Of a stretch of DNA of 64,000 nt, positions 8,205-17,120 are shown one piece after another; within the stretch, counting starts at the first letter, position 1; each line of letters begins with the position of its first letter. The DNA is taken from the NCBI GenBank assembly GCA_963794475.1, contig CAWCDW010000002.1:186001-250000 (forward strand), written 5' to 3'. Below the pieces are notes generated by a model. The model ran no database searches. It was not told where the DNA came from and was given only the letters and a program-made list of their open reading frames with translations. The stretch comes from GAS188 sp963794475 (lineage in GTDB: Bacteria; Pseudomonadota; Alphaproteobacteria; Rhizobiales; Beijerinckiaceae). Position numbers and translations under genes: made by a program.

Positions 8205-9608
8205 ATGCTCCAGGCCGCGCCAAGCAATTACCACAACGAAGCCGTGCTCTTGGGCTTCAGTGACTTGAAGCGTTTGAAGAGCGAGCGGCCGCTGGTTTTC
8301 GAGCGCGGCAAGGGCATCTTCATTTTCGACGAAAGCGGCAAGGATTACATCGAGGCGGTTTCCTGCTTCTATTGCGCCTCGCTCGGGTTTAGCGACGGCG
8401 AGCTCGTCGAGGCAGCGATGCGGCAGCTGCGCTCCTTGCCGATGTATTCGTCGGCCATTCATCGCACGGTGCCGGCGGTGATGGAGCTGAGCGAACGGCT
8501 TGCGGCGCTCGCGCCCGTCAAGAATCCGCGGATCTACTTCGCCACCACCGGTTCGGAAGCCAATGATTACCTCATCAAGTTCATGTGGTACGGCAATGGG
8601 TTCGCCGGCGAGCCGCAACGGCGCAAGATGCTCTCGCGCAAATCGAGCTATCACGGCAGCACCATCGCCACGGCCGCGCTCGGCGGCGGCAGCGAACTGC
8701 ACGAAAGCTTCGGCATTCCGATGGGGATCTCGCTCCAGTTGAGTCATCCGAGCTGGCCGAACGGGGCGCTCCCCGGAGAGAATGAGGACGAGTTCACGAC
8801 GCGCCTTGCCGGCGAGCTCGAAAAGGTGATCGTCGAGGCGGGGCCGCAGACCGTCGGCGCGCTGATCGCCGAGCCTGTCTCCGTTTCATCGGGAGTTTTC
8901 GTGCCGCCCGCGAGCTATTTCCCGAAGATCACAACGGTATTGCGCAAATACGGCATTCAGCTCTTCATCGATGAGGTCGTGACCGGCTTTGGCCGCACCG
9001 GGGCAATGTGGGCGAGCGAGGTGATGGGGCTGACCCCCGATTGCGTCACCTGCGCCAAGGGCATTTCCGGCGCTTACATGCCGATCGCCGGCATCATCAT
9101 GGGCGAGGAATTCAGCCGCCGTCTCGACCTCGGAAACGAGGCCCAAGGCTGGTTCGCGCATGGCGGCACGCACCATGCGCACGCGGTGTCGGCGGCGGTC
9201 GCGGTCGAGGTCCTCAATGTCTTCGAGCGCCGCGACATCCTTGGACATGTCCGGCGCGTTATCCCGCATTGGAACCGGATGCTCGACAGCTTCCTCGACC
9301 ATCCTCTTGTCGTGGGCAATCGCAAATTCGGCCTCTTGGGCGCAATCGAGGTGGCCATGCCTGGAGAACGCGCGGCCGGCTCGGCCTCGAGTCTCAAGGT
9401 CGGCGGATTGAGCAAGACGATCTATGAAGCGGGACTCGAAACGGGTGTGATCGTCCGCCCCCTCGCCGGCTGCCTCGTGCTGTCGCCGCCCCTCATCATC
9501 ACGGAAGCGGAGATCGACGAACTCGGACGCAGATTGCGCGGCGCGTTGGATCGGGTGCTCGCCGGTATGCCCTCGGAGGGGCGCGCGGAGTTTGCCGAGG
9601 CACGATAG
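8205..9608 (+). CDS. Class III pyridoxal-phosphate aminotransferase
   Basis: The 467-residue product is a full-length fold-type I, class III (omega) aminotransferase. The cofactor block LFIDEVVTGFGRTG holds Asp256, which contacts the pyridine nitrogen, and Lys285 in CAKGISGAYMP is the Schiff-base lysine. The phosphate-binding ATTGSEAND block is at about 113-121. Such enzymes move the amino group of omega-amino acids, beta-alanine, GABA or polyamine-derived aldehydes to pyruvate or 2-oxoglutarate. The ATG has AAGGAT upstream. As first gene of the plus arm it could remove nitrogen once methyl groups are gone; that role is inferred. Confidence 0.9.
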   Translation: MLQAAPSNYHNEAVLLGFSDLKRLKSERPLVFERGKGIFIFDESGKDYIEAVSCFYCASLGFSDGELVEAAMRQLRSLPMYSSAIHRTVPAVMELSERLAALAPVKNPRIYFATTGSEANDYLIKFMWYGNGFAGEPQRRKMLSRKSSYHGSTIATAALGGGSELHESFGIPMGISLQLSHPSWPNGALPGENEDEFTTRLAGELEKVIVEAGPQTVGALIAEPVSVSSGVFVPPASYFPKITTVLRKYGIQLFIDEVVTGFGRTGAMWASEVMGLTPDCVTCAKGISGAYMPIAGIIMGEEFSRRLDLGNEAQGWFAHGGTHHAHAVSAAVAVEVLNVFERRDILGHVRRVIPHWNRMLDSFLDHPLVVGNRKFGLLGAIEVAMPGERAAGSASSLKVGGLSKTIYEAGLETGVIVRPLAGCLVLSPPLIITEAEIDELGRRLRGALDRVLAGMPSEGRAEFAEAR

Positions 9609-9911
9609 CGCAAGGCCGAGGCTGCGCGGATTCTCGGGTGGCTTAAGCGGCTTAAGAAGACAAATCGCCGAAGAAGACAAACGCCGAAGCGATGGACGTT
9701 GCGAGACGACGGGGAGCGTCTCGAGTTCAAGTCCAATCCGCCATGCTCAAGCGCGCTTCTTTGCGGCCGTCATCCGGTCCTCAAATTGACGCCCCAACTC
9801 CGGTATGTATAGTCATATCCAGTGCCTTCCTGCTTTAAGAAGACCGAAACGACGCTGTGACGGCGCGCCAACCTTTTTCGCGCCCACGAAGCCGATTGCC
9901 TGGAGCGCTTG
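9609..9911. other. Intergenic stretch without a recognisable gene
   Basis: About 300 bases lie between the aminotransferase and the 2-oxoglutarate oxygenase. I find no RNA gene, convincing hairpin terminator or coding frame with a ribosome-binding site. Short open frames here are extensions of frames from flanking genes. The promoter of the next gene may lie here, but I cannot point to clear boxes. Confidence 0.4.
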
Positions 9912-10871
9912 ATGGCTGACGTGCCCGTCATCGATTTCATGCCGTTCCGGCAAAACTCCGCCGCGGGAAAGACAAAGGTCGCCGGCGAAATCCGCGACGC
10001 CTGCGAAGGCAGCGGGTTCTTCTATCTGGCTCAGCACGGCGTGCCCCGCGCGGATGTCGAAGCGGTTTTCGCCGCCTCGCGGCGTTTTTTCGGCTTGCCG
10101 CTCGAAGAGCGCATGAAGGTTAAGCTCTCGCCGAAGCAGAACCGGGGTTATCAGCCCCTGGGTTCGCGCCTTTATGCCGAACAGGCGGATGCGCCCGATC
10201 TCAACGAGAGCTTCAAATACCAGCATGAACTTTCGCCGGACGATCCCGATATCCGGGACGGGAACCGGGTGCACGCTCTCAACAAATGGCCGGCGGACCT
10301 GCCCGGCTGGCGCGACACGCTCATCGGTTATTACGATCGGATGGAGCAACTGACGGAGCGCCTCCTGCACGCCTTCGCGCTCGCGCTCGATATCCCCGAG
10401 AATTACTTCATCAGCTTCTACCGGAAGCCGCTGACCCAGATCAATCTTCTTCACTATCCTCCGCAATCGAACGAGGCGCGCGGCCGTCAATTCGGCATCC
10501 GGCCGCACGCCGACTCGACCGCCTTCACAGTGCTCGCGCAAGACGATGTCGGCGGCTTGCAGGTCCAGCGCGGCGACAGCTGGATCGAGGCACCGCCGAT
10601 CCCCGATACTTTCGTGATCAACATCGGGGATATGATGGCGCGCTGGACCAATGATCGGTTCCAATCGACGCCGCACCGCGTCATCAACCGCTCGGGTGCC
10701 GAACGTTTTTCGATCCCCTATTTCGCCATTCCCGATTTCGACGCCGTGGTCGAATGCCTGCCGAGTTGCAAAGGCCCGGGACGACCCGCGAAATATCCGC
10801 CTCTTAGCGTCGGCGAATTCATGCAAGGCAGCAACGCGCGCGACTGGAACAAGGATAAGCCGTTGAGCTGA
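9912..10871 (+). CDS. 2-oxoglutarate/Fe(II)-dependent oxygenase, isopenicillin N synthase-like
   Basis: The 319-residue product has the non-heme iron facial triad His199-x-Asp201...His255 and the Arg265-x-Ser267 pair that binds the 2-oxoglutarate carboxylate, all in the double-stranded beta-helix core. The N-terminal VPVIDFMPF and ACEGSGFFYLAQHGV blocks are typical of the DIOX_N domain. I chose the ATG at 9912 over the preceding TTG because GGAG sits six bases upstream. Such enzymes hydroxylate or oxidatively demethylate small molecules; bacterial members next to transporters are usually of unknown substrate. It sits between the aminotransferase and an amino-acid ABC system. Confidence 0.88.
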   Translation: MADVPVIDFMPFRQNSAAGKTKVAGEIRDACEGSGFFYLAQHGVPRADVEAVFAASRRFFGLPLEERMKVKLSPKQNRGYQPLGSRLYAEQADAPDLNESFKYQHELSPDDPDIRDGNRVHALNKWPADLPGWRDTLIGYYDRMEQLTERLLHAFALALDIPENYFISFYRKPLTQINLLHYPPQSNEARGRQFGIRPHADSTAFTVLAQDDVGGLQVQRGDSWIEAPPIPDTFVINIGDMMARWTNDRFQSTPHRVINRSGAERFSIPYFAIPDFDAVVECLPSCKGPGRPAKYPPLSVGEFMQGSNARDWNKDKPLS

Positions 10872-10984
10872 ATTCCGCGCCCGTGGCTCTCAGCCCTTGG
10901 AATGAATGCTTTCCGAGATGCTGGCCAAGGAGCTGAGAAAATCCCAAGAAGACAATGAACCAGAAGCAAACAAGGGAGGTGAAG

Positions 10985-11917
10985 ATGTCGAGACAATCTG
11001 CGACGCAAGGCCGGGGCGCTTACAAAATCGAAGCTACTGCGCCCTACTCACCCGGGTTCGCCACGCGCTTGGGCGCCATCGCCCTGGCGGGCGCGCTTGT
11101 CGCAACATTCTTGAGTTCAGGGCTTCTCCGGCCCGCGGCTGCCGCCGAGATGATCGGCAATTGCGAGCTCACCGGCCAAAAAGGTGCATTCACAATCAAG
11201 CCCGCGGTTCCGGGCCAGTTGACGGTCGAGGTGAGCCTTCCCGCACCCGGCTGGTGGAACGGCGACACGCCCGAGACCATCAAGGACGGCTATGAATATT
11301 GCATGGCGGCGAACATCGCCCATCGAGCGGGCCTCGACAAGCTCATCGTCGTGAATACCTCCTGGGCGAAGCTGATCGGCGGCCAGACCACGAATTACGA
11401 CCTCGCCCTCTCGGAAGCCTCAATCACGGACGAGCGCAAGAAAGTGGTCGACTTCTCGATCCCCTATTTCGATTCCGATATCGGCGTGCTGGTGAAGAAG
11501 GGCACCAAAGTCGATGCCGACGCCGTGAAGGCCATGCGCATCGGCGTCCACCAGGCGACGACGGGAGCCGATTTCGTCGAGAAGGTCCTGAAGCCGACAC
11601 AACCCATGAAGGTCTACCCCAATGTGCCCGCGATGTTCGCGGCGCTTTCCGCGGGACAGATCGACGCCGCCTTGACCGACACCGCCTATGTGCTCGGCGA
11701 GGCCGCCCAATCGAAGGGGACGCTCGTGGTCGCGGGACAATATTCCACCGGCGAAAAATACGGCGCCGTCTACCCGAAGGGCTCGCAGAATGGGGCGACC
11801 TTCGACAAGATCATCCAGTCGATGAAGGACGACGGAACGCTCAATGCGCTCGCCAAGAAATATCTCGCGGAGGTCTGGGGGGCCGATCCGACCACGATTC
11901 CCTATCTGAAGCCGTGA
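10985..11917 (+). CDS. Polar amino-acid-type ABC transporter, periplasmic binding protein
   Basis: The product is about 310 residues. The ATG at 10985 has a strong GGGAGGT site five bases upstream, better than the in-frame ATG at 10955. A long N-terminal region with a hydrophobic stretch (about 30-50) ending in PAAAAE is the signal peptide. The mature part is an SBP_bac_3 fold: YDLALSEASITDERKKVVDFSIPYFDSDIGVLVKK is the hinge and ligand-carboxylate region of this family, and the lobe-two block ALSAGQIDAALTDTAYVLGEA follows. It should feed the permease and ATPase immediately downstream. Ligand unknown. Confidence 0.9.
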   Translation: MSRQSATQGRGAYKIEATAPYSPGFATRLGAIALAGALVATFLSSGLLRPAAAAEMIGNCELTGQKGAFTIKPAVPGQLTVEVSLPAPGWWNGDTPETIKDGYEYCMAANIAHRAGLDKLIVVNTSWAKLIGGQTTNYDLALSEASITDERKKVVDFSIPYFDSDIGVLVKKGTKVDADAVKAMRIGVHQATTGADFVEKVLKPTQPMKVYPNVPAMFAALSAGQIDAALTDTAYVLGEAAQSKGTLVVAGQYSTGEKYGAVYPKGSQNGATFDKIIQSMKDDGTLNALAKKYLAEVWGADPTTIPYLKP

Positions 11918-11949
11918 GAGCGGCACGCTAGCGACGGGCCGGCGCTCGA

Positions 11950-13096
11950 GTGGTCAGCGGAACGGGCATCGGATCGCCCGCGAAAGGCTTGGCGAAGCCG
12001 ATCGCGGAGCGACGTTTCCACGCCGGCGGCCCCCCGCGCAACCCGACGCGACGCGCCATCGCCGCGGCCGTCATCGGCCTCCTCGCCGTCGCGGCCGCGG
12101 CGGCGACCCTTCTCGACTTGCGTGCCGCGCTTGCATCGCTCGATGTCTCCGGCATCGCGACCGACCTATCCCTCTTCGCGCTTGGGATCATCGCGGCCGC
12201 CATTCCCCTCGTCCCGGCTCTGCTCGGTCTCGCCCGGGCGCGCCAATCCCGCCTGCGCCTGAACGAAGGAGACCTGATCGGAGCGCGCGTCGAGGCGGCC
12301 GCCTCACGTAATGCGAGCTCCATCTCGCTCGGCCTTGCCGCGACCCAGATCCTCGTCCTCCTCGCGATCCTGTTTCTCATCGCGAATGATCTCGCGGTCA
12401 GCCGGACGTTCTTCTACCTCCCGCAAATCCGTGATTCCCTCGTGCTGATCCTGAAGGCGTTCTGGATCAACATCTACATCTTCATGATCGCGGAGGTGTT
12501 GGTCCTGATCTGGGGCCTCGCGGTTGCCATCGCCCGCCTCGCGCCGGGCGCGGGCGGGCGGCCGATCCGTCTGATCGCAACCTTCTACGTGGACCTGTTT
12601 CGCGGCCTGCCCGCGATCGTCAACGTCTACCTCATCGGTTTCGGAATTCCGCTGACGGGGCTGCCGATCCTCAAGGATCTTTCCCAAGAATCCTTCGCCA
12701 TTCTGGCGTTGACGCTGACATCGGGCGCCTATGTCGCCGAGGTCTACCGTGCGGGGATCGAGAGCATCCATTGGAGCCAGACTGCGGCGGCACGCTCGCT
12801 CGGGCTCAGCCATATGCAGGCGCTGCGTTTCGTGATCGTCCCGCAGGGCGTGCGCCAGATCATTCCGCCGCTCCTCAACAGCTTCATCTCGCTGCAGAAG
12901 GACACCGCGCTTGTGAATGTGATCGGCACCATCGATGCGTTCAACCAGTCGATCATCATCGCGAGCAATCATTTCAACCTTTCCGCCGGTGACGACTGTC
13001 GCGATCCTTTTTTTCGTGATCACCATTCCCCAGGCGCGCTTCGTCGATCGGATGGTCGAGCGCGACCGGCAGCGCATGCGCGCCGGACTGAAATAA
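11950..13096 (+). pseudogene. Polar amino-acid ABC transporter permease, one frameshift as sequenced
   Basis: The GTG at 11950 begins a frame with an unusual N-terminal region of about 140 residues holding extra hydrophobic spans. The HisM/GlnP-type permease core follows (AFWINIYIFMIAEVL, FRGLPAIVNVYLIGFGIP, and the EAA loop EVYRAGIESIHWSQTAAARSLGL). At ASNHFNLSA the frame shifts near 12988-12992. Removing one G there gives VTTVAILFFVITIPQARF and a natural end ...RMRAGLK at 13096, ten bases before the ATPase gene. The repaired protein has 381 residues. As sequenced the last membrane span is lost. Start codon uncertain: no clear ribosome-binding site. Confidence 0.82.
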
Positions 13097-13106
13097 GGTT
13101 CTCGCA

Positions 13107-13850
13107 ATGGCGCTCATCGAAATCCGCGGTATCCACAAGCGGTTCGGTGAACATCCGGTCTTCACCGGCCTCGATCTCGAAGTCGAGGAGCATCAGGTCG
13201 TCTGCCTCATCGGGCCGTCGGGTTGCGGAAAATCGACGCTGCTTCGCTGCATCAACGGCCTCGAGGGCATCGATGCGGGTGAAATCCGCATCCACGATGA
13301 ACGGGTCACAGGCCCCGGCGTCGATGTGGATGCGTTGCGCCGCGACGTCGGCATCGTCTTCCAGAGCTTCAATCTTTTCCCCCACATGACGGTGCTGGAA
13401 AATGTGGTGCTCGCACCGACGAAGGTCCTCGGGCAAAGCCGGACCGAGGCCGAGCACAACGCCATGACGCTTTTGACACGCATCGGCCTCGACCATAAGG
13501 CCGGCGCCTATCCGGACCATTTGTCGGGCGGCCAACAACAGCGCGTCGCCATCGTCAGGGCCCTCGCCATGGGGCCCATGGTGATGCTGCTCGACGAGAT
13601 CACCTCCGCGCTCGATCCGGAACTCGTCTCGGAGGTGCTCAGCATCGTGCGCGACCTTGCCGAGGAAGGCATGACGATGCTGCTCGCCACCCATGAAATG
13701 GGATTTGCGCGCGAGGTCGCGGCGAAGATTTGCTTTCTGTGCGAGGGCACGGTGCACGAGGAAGGAACGCCAGAGGAGATTTTTGGCGCGCCCAAGAAGG
13801 AACGCACGCGCGCCTTCCTCAAGCGCATCATCGAAGCCGGAAGGCTTTAG
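13107..13850 (+). CDS. Polar amino-acid ABC transporter ATP-binding protein (GlnQ/HisP-like)
   Basis: The 247-residue ATPase has Walker A GPSGCGKST (36-44), Q-loop IVFQSFNLFPHMTVLENV, signature LSGGQQQRVAIVRAL and Walker B VMLLDEITSALDPE, the last with the ILE-for-PRO change frequent in the polar amino-acid subfamily. The switch histidine is in LLATHEMGFAREVA. It lies ten bases after the repaired permease frame, so binding protein, permease and ATPase form one operon. No fault seen in this gene. Confidence 0.93.
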   Translation: MALIEIRGIHKRFGEHPVFTGLDLEVEEHQVVCLIGPSGCGKSTLLRCINGLEGIDAGEIRIHDERVTGPGVDVDALRRDVGIVFQSFNLFPHMTVLENVVLAPTKVLGQSRTEAEHNAMTLLTRIGLDHKAGAYPDHLSGGQQQRVAIVRALAMGPMVMLLDEITSALDPELVSEVLSIVRDLAEEGMTMLLATHEMGFAREVAAKICFLCEGTVHEEGTPEEIFGAPKKERTRAFLKRIIEAGRL

Positions 13851-13898
13851 CGCGATAGCGAGCAGCCCATGATCGACTTATGAGCCGGGAGAGAGCGC

Positions 13899-14714
13899 AT
13901 GACTTACAAAACGATCACTTGCGAGACTGACGATCGCGTCGCGGTCATCACCTTCAACCGTCCGGAGCGCCTCAATGCTTTCAGCCTCGAGCTGCGCGAC
14001 GAGGTGGCCGACGCGGTCAACACGGCGGATCGAGATCCCGACACTCGCGTCATCGTGATCACGGGCGCCGGTGAGCGCGCCTTCTCGGCCGGATACGATA
14101 TCAAGCAATCGGCGGAGGCGCCGAAGAAGACGGTCGCAGAATGGCGCGACCGCCTCGCAGGCGATTACGATTTTACCTTCTCGGTGTGGAACTGTTCAAA
14201 GCCGGTGATCGCCATGATCAACGGATATTGCCTGGCTGGAGCGCTCGAGTTCGCGCAGATGTGTGACATCCGTTACTGCTCGGACGACTCCACATTCGGC
14301 GTTGTCGAGACGCGCTTCTCGAGCGGCGTCGTGACCATGATCATGCCATGGGTGGTCGGCGCCCGCGCCCGCGAGCTCGTCTACACTGGCGACAAGATCG
14401 ACGCGAAGGAAGCGCTACGCCTTGGCCTCGTGAACAAAGTCTTCCCTAAAAAAGAGCTACGCCGTGAGACGATGAAGATCGCCAAGCGCATGTCGCGCGT
14501 GGCGCTCGCCTGCCTCCAATGGAACAAGCGGTCGATCAACAACACTTACGATGCGCAAGGTTTTCAGGCAGCCATGCGCTACGGCCTCGAGGCCTGTACC
14601 ATTCTCGATGCGACCGAGACGCCCGAATACCGGAAATTCGATGAGCTTCGGCGTGAAAAGGGCCTCAACGAGGCGATGCGCTGGCGGGATGAGCAATTCA
14701 GGCAATTCGAATGA
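13899..14714 (+). CDS. Enoyl-CoA hydratase/isomerase family protein (first of two)
   Basis: The 271-residue product is a crotonase-fold enzyme: oxyanion-hole segment FSAGYDIKQ (about 62-70), second oxyanion glycine in GYCLAGALEFA, and glutamates Glu117 and Glu137 at the positions of the two catalytic acids of rat enoyl-CoA hydratase. A GGGAGAG site precedes the ATG. The family includes hydratases, isomerases, carnitinyl-CoA dehydratases and hydrolases, so the exact reaction cannot be read from sequence. It resembles the second copy at 21.3 kb, including the common C-terminal pattern REKGLNEAMRWRDEQF, so the two are likely paralogues. Confidence 0.88.
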   Translation: MTYKTITCETDDRVAVITFNRPERLNAFSLELRDEVADAVNTADRDPDTRVIVITGAGERAFSAGYDIKQSAEAPKKTVAEWRDRLAGDYDFTFSVWNCSKPVIAMINGYCLAGALEFAQMCDIRYCSDDSTFGVVETRFSSGVVTMIMPWVVGARARELVYTGDKIDAKEALRLGLVNKVFPKKELRRETMKIAKRMSRVALACLQWNKRSINNTYDAQGFQAAMRYGLEACTILDATETPEYRKFDELRREKGLNEAMRWRDEQFRQFE

Positions 14715-14788
14715 CAGGGTCCGCAAAGCTGCTAGTTCCACCCCGGTCGCGGAGAGAATCCAGACCTCAGCATGACCTTAACAAGGAG

Positions 14789-14824
14789 CTGGATTCCCGC
14801 CACCGCGCGCCTTCGCGGGGATGA
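14789..14824. repeat. Dispersed palindromic repeat copy (GGATTCCCGC...GCGGGGATGA type)
   Basis: The segment has a CTGGATTCCCGC arm and a CGCGGGGATGA arm around a GC-rich centre. This is the layout of the common short intergenic repeat family with the core TCATCCCCGCGAAGGCGGGAATCC. A related pair of half-copies lies at 44430-44496. The arms are near-complementary, so a hairpin in RNA or DNA is expected. Confidence 0.45.
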
Positions 14825-14932
14825 GCAGAGAGGTTCAAGTGGTCGATGAACTTTGTATCCGCCTATCGTCGATCGGCTTATAATATTTCCTTTCGACGAG
14901 AGGATTTTCACACCCCGCTCCCTCGCGAATTC

Positions 14933-14962
14933 TTGACACGCGTCTGTGAAAGAGCGGACAAT
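14933..14962 (+). promoter_or_regulatory. Possible sigma-70 promoter for the spermidine/putrescine-type operon
   Basis: A perfect TTGACA at 14933-14938 is followed after 18 bases by GACAAT at 14957-14962, which matches four of six bases of the -10 consensus. The start codon of the ATPase gene is about 95 bases downstream. Read by eye only. Confidence 0.4.
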
Positions 14963-15057
14963 CAAGCGGAAATCCAGCTTCGAACGATGTCCGTGGACCA
15001 CCGTCGCGTGCGCGCATTGGATTCCGCTGAGGAACGCAGGGCAAGGAGGGGCAAGGC

Positions 15058-16227
15058 GTGAATGTCGCGGCACGAAGCGCGGCAGGCGACGCCCTGCGCG
15101 CGGATGGGGCGCGTGCGGCCGAAGCGGGAGTTGATGTTCGCCTCGAGCGCTTGAGCAAAGCCTTCGGCAGCGTCAAGGCGGTCGACAATATCAGCCTTGC
15201 CATCCCCGCGGGCTGCTTCGTCACTCTGCTGGGGCCGAGCGGCTCGGGAAAGACGACGACGCTCAACCTCATCGCGGGGTTCCTCGCACCGGATGCCGGC
15301 AATATCGCCTTCGACGGCCGGCCGGTCGCTTCTCTTCCGCCGCATCGGCGCAATATCGGCATGGTCTTTCAATCTTATGCGCTATTTCCGCATATGACGG
15401 TGTTCGACAACGTCGCCTATCCGTTGCGCATGCGCGACCGCTTGATGCCCGAGGCGCTCGGCGCGCGTGTCGCCGAAAGCCTCTCTCTCGTCGGCCTTAC
15501 GAAGCTCGAAGCGCGCTATCCGCGTGAGCTTTCCGGCGGGCAGCAGCAGCGCGTCGCGATGGCGCGCGCCCTTGTTTCACGGCCGCGTCTTTTGCTCATG
15601 GACGAGCCGCTTGGCGCGCTCGACAAGAAGCTTCGTGAGCGCCTGCAGGGCGAGATCAAGGAGATCCATCGTCGGATCGGGTCGACGTTCGTCTATGTGA
15701 CCCATGACCAGACGGAAGCGCTCACGATGTCCGATCTCGTCGTCGTCATGCGCGACAGCCACATCGTTCAGGTGGGCGCCCCGCGCGAGGTCTACGAGGC
15801 GCCGATCGACGCCTTCGTCGCCGATTTCATCGGCGGCGCCAACCTTCTGCCGGGCGAGGTGGTCGCGAATGAGCGCGACGCTTATGCGGTGCGGATTGGG
15901 AACGGGCGGGTGATCGCCGTGCCGCGAACCGGCACCTCGCATGCGCGCGGAAGCAAGGTGCTGGTCTTCGTTCGACCCGAGGACATGACGATCAGGCTTT
16001 CCGGTGGGAAAGGGAACGACGCGATCGGCACGGCGGCCGTGGTTCGCGAGGTGCTGTTTCTCGGCGAGACCTTCAAGGTGACCGCGATGCTCGGCGAGCA
16101 CCCGGTCGTGGTGCGCGCGCCTCGCGCTCAGGCGGAGGGCATTGAAACCGGCAGCAATGTGCTCCTCGCTTGGCCGCCCGAGCGGTGTCGCGCCCTTGCC
16201 ACGCCGCTCGAGAGCGCATCGCCGTGA
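15058..16227 (+). CDS. Spermidine/putrescine-type ABC transporter ATP-binding protein (PotA-like)
   Basis: The 389-residue ATPase starts at a GTG preceded by AAGGAGGG. It has Walker A GPSGSGKTT (59-67), the block IGMVFQSYALFPHMTVFDNVAYPL, signature LSGGQQQRVAMARAL and Walker B LLLMDEPLGALDKKLRE. The C-terminal 110 residues form the TOBE-type regulatory domain (GGANLLPGEV..., VRPEDMTI) of the PotA/PotG/MalK group. Its stop overlaps the GTG of the next permease. It energises uptake of a polyamine-like or other cationic solute; the solute itself is not readable from sequence. Confidence 0.93.
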   Translation: MNVAARSAAGDALRADGARAAEAGVDVRLERLSKAFGSVKAVDNISLAIPAGCFVTLLGPSGSGKTTTLNLIAGFLAPDAGNIAFDGRPVASLPPHRRNIGMVFQSYALFPHMTVFDNVAYPLRMRDRLMPEALGARVAESLSLVGLTKLEARYPRELSGGQQQRVAMARALVSRPRLLLMDEPLGALDKKLRERLQGEIKEIHRRIGSTFVYVTHDQTEALTMSDLVVVMRDSHIVQVGAPREVYEAPIDAFVADFIGGANLLPGEVVANERDAYAVRIGNGRVIAVPRTGTSHARGSKVLVFVRPEDMTIRLSGGKGNDAIGTAAVVREVLFLGETFKVTAMLGEHPVVVRAPRAQAEGIETGSNVLLAWPPERCRALATPLESASP

Positions 16228-17120
16228 CCATCGGCACCCTCCCCGCTCATCGCCCGCGAGCGGCACGATTGACGAGCCGGCTCTCGGCGACCGAGCCGCG
16301 GTCTCTCGGCCTTCTTTTGCTGGCGCCGATGCTTCTGTGGATCGCGATTTTCTTCATCCTGCCGACAGGATGGATGATTTGGCAGAGCTTCGCCGAACGT
16401 GGCTTGCAGCCTTACGCGGCAATCCTTTCCTCTCCGGTGTATCTGAAGGTCCTCGTGACGACCCTCAAGATCTGCGTGATCACGACGCTCGGTTGTGTCA
16501 TCCTCGGATATCCGGTCGCGTATGTGCTCGCCACCGCTCGACCGCCTGTTCGCGCCTTCCTCTTGATCCTCGTTATCCTTCCCTACTGGCTCGACTTCAT
16601 CGTGCGCAGCTATTCCTGGATGATCCTGCTCGGGCGGCATGGCCTCATCAATCAGCTCGTCATCGGTCTTGGGCTCTCTCAAACCGCCCTGCCGCTCCTC
16701 TACAATCTTTTCAGTGTCGAGATCGGCATGATTCAAATCCTGCTGCCGCTCACCATACTGACCTTGTTCAGCACGATGGTGCGCATCGATCTTCGGCTCG
16801 TCGATGCGGCGACCATTCATGGCGCCAGCCCTTGGCGCGCCTTCCTCACCATCTTCCTGCCGCTCAGCCTTCCGGGCGTTTACGCGGCTTGCCTTTTGCT
16901 CTTCGTGTCCTCGCTCGGCTTTTACGTCACCCCGGCGCTCCTCGGCGGGCCCGAGCAGACCATGATCTCGCAAACCATCATGGTGATCGCGAGCGATCTT
17001 CTCGATTGGCCGCTCGCCAGCGCGGCTGGCGTTCTGCTGCTTGTCGTCACCACGGGCCTCCTCCTGGTCTACAGCCGCTTCTTCCGGCTGGACCGGATGC
17101 TCGGCGGGATGGCGCGTTGA
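16224..17120 (+). CDS. Spermidine/putrescine-type ABC transporter permease (PotB-like)
   Basis: I chose the GTG at 16224 (298 residues) because it overlaps the stop of the ATPase gene as GTGA; the frame is open further upstream inside that gene. The first hydrophobic span is near residues 30-50 (LGLLLLAPMLLWIAIFFILP). The conserved loop VDAATIHGASPWRAFLTIFLP is the EAA motif, and YWLDFIVRSYSWMILLG is typical of PotB-like permeases. It pairs with the downstream PotC-like permease. Confidence 0.9.
   Translation: MTIGTLPAHRPRAARLTSRLSATEPRSLGLLLLAPMLLWIAIFFILPTGWMIWQSFAERGLQPYAAILSSPVYLKVLVTTLKICVITTLGCVILGYPVAYVLATARPPVRAFLLILVILPYWLDFIVRSYSWMILLGRHGLINQLVIGLGLSQTALPLLYNLFSVEIGMIQILLPLTILTLFSTMVRIDLRLVDAATIHGASPWRAFLTIFLPLSLPGVYAACLLLFVSSLGFYVTPALLGGPEQTMISQTIMVIASDLLDWPLASAAGVLLLVVTTGLLLVYSRFFRLDRMLGGMAR

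Larger units (their letters stand above)
14715..15057. other. Intergenic region with a promoter-like pair and a repeat copy
   Basis: About 340 bases separate the hydratase from the spermidine/putrescine-type transporter. The stretch holds a degenerate dispersed inverted repeat (14789-14824) and a sigma-70-like pair (14933-14962), both listed separately. No coding frame here has a good ribosome-binding site and coding look. A new transcription unit probably starts here. Confidence 0.45.
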
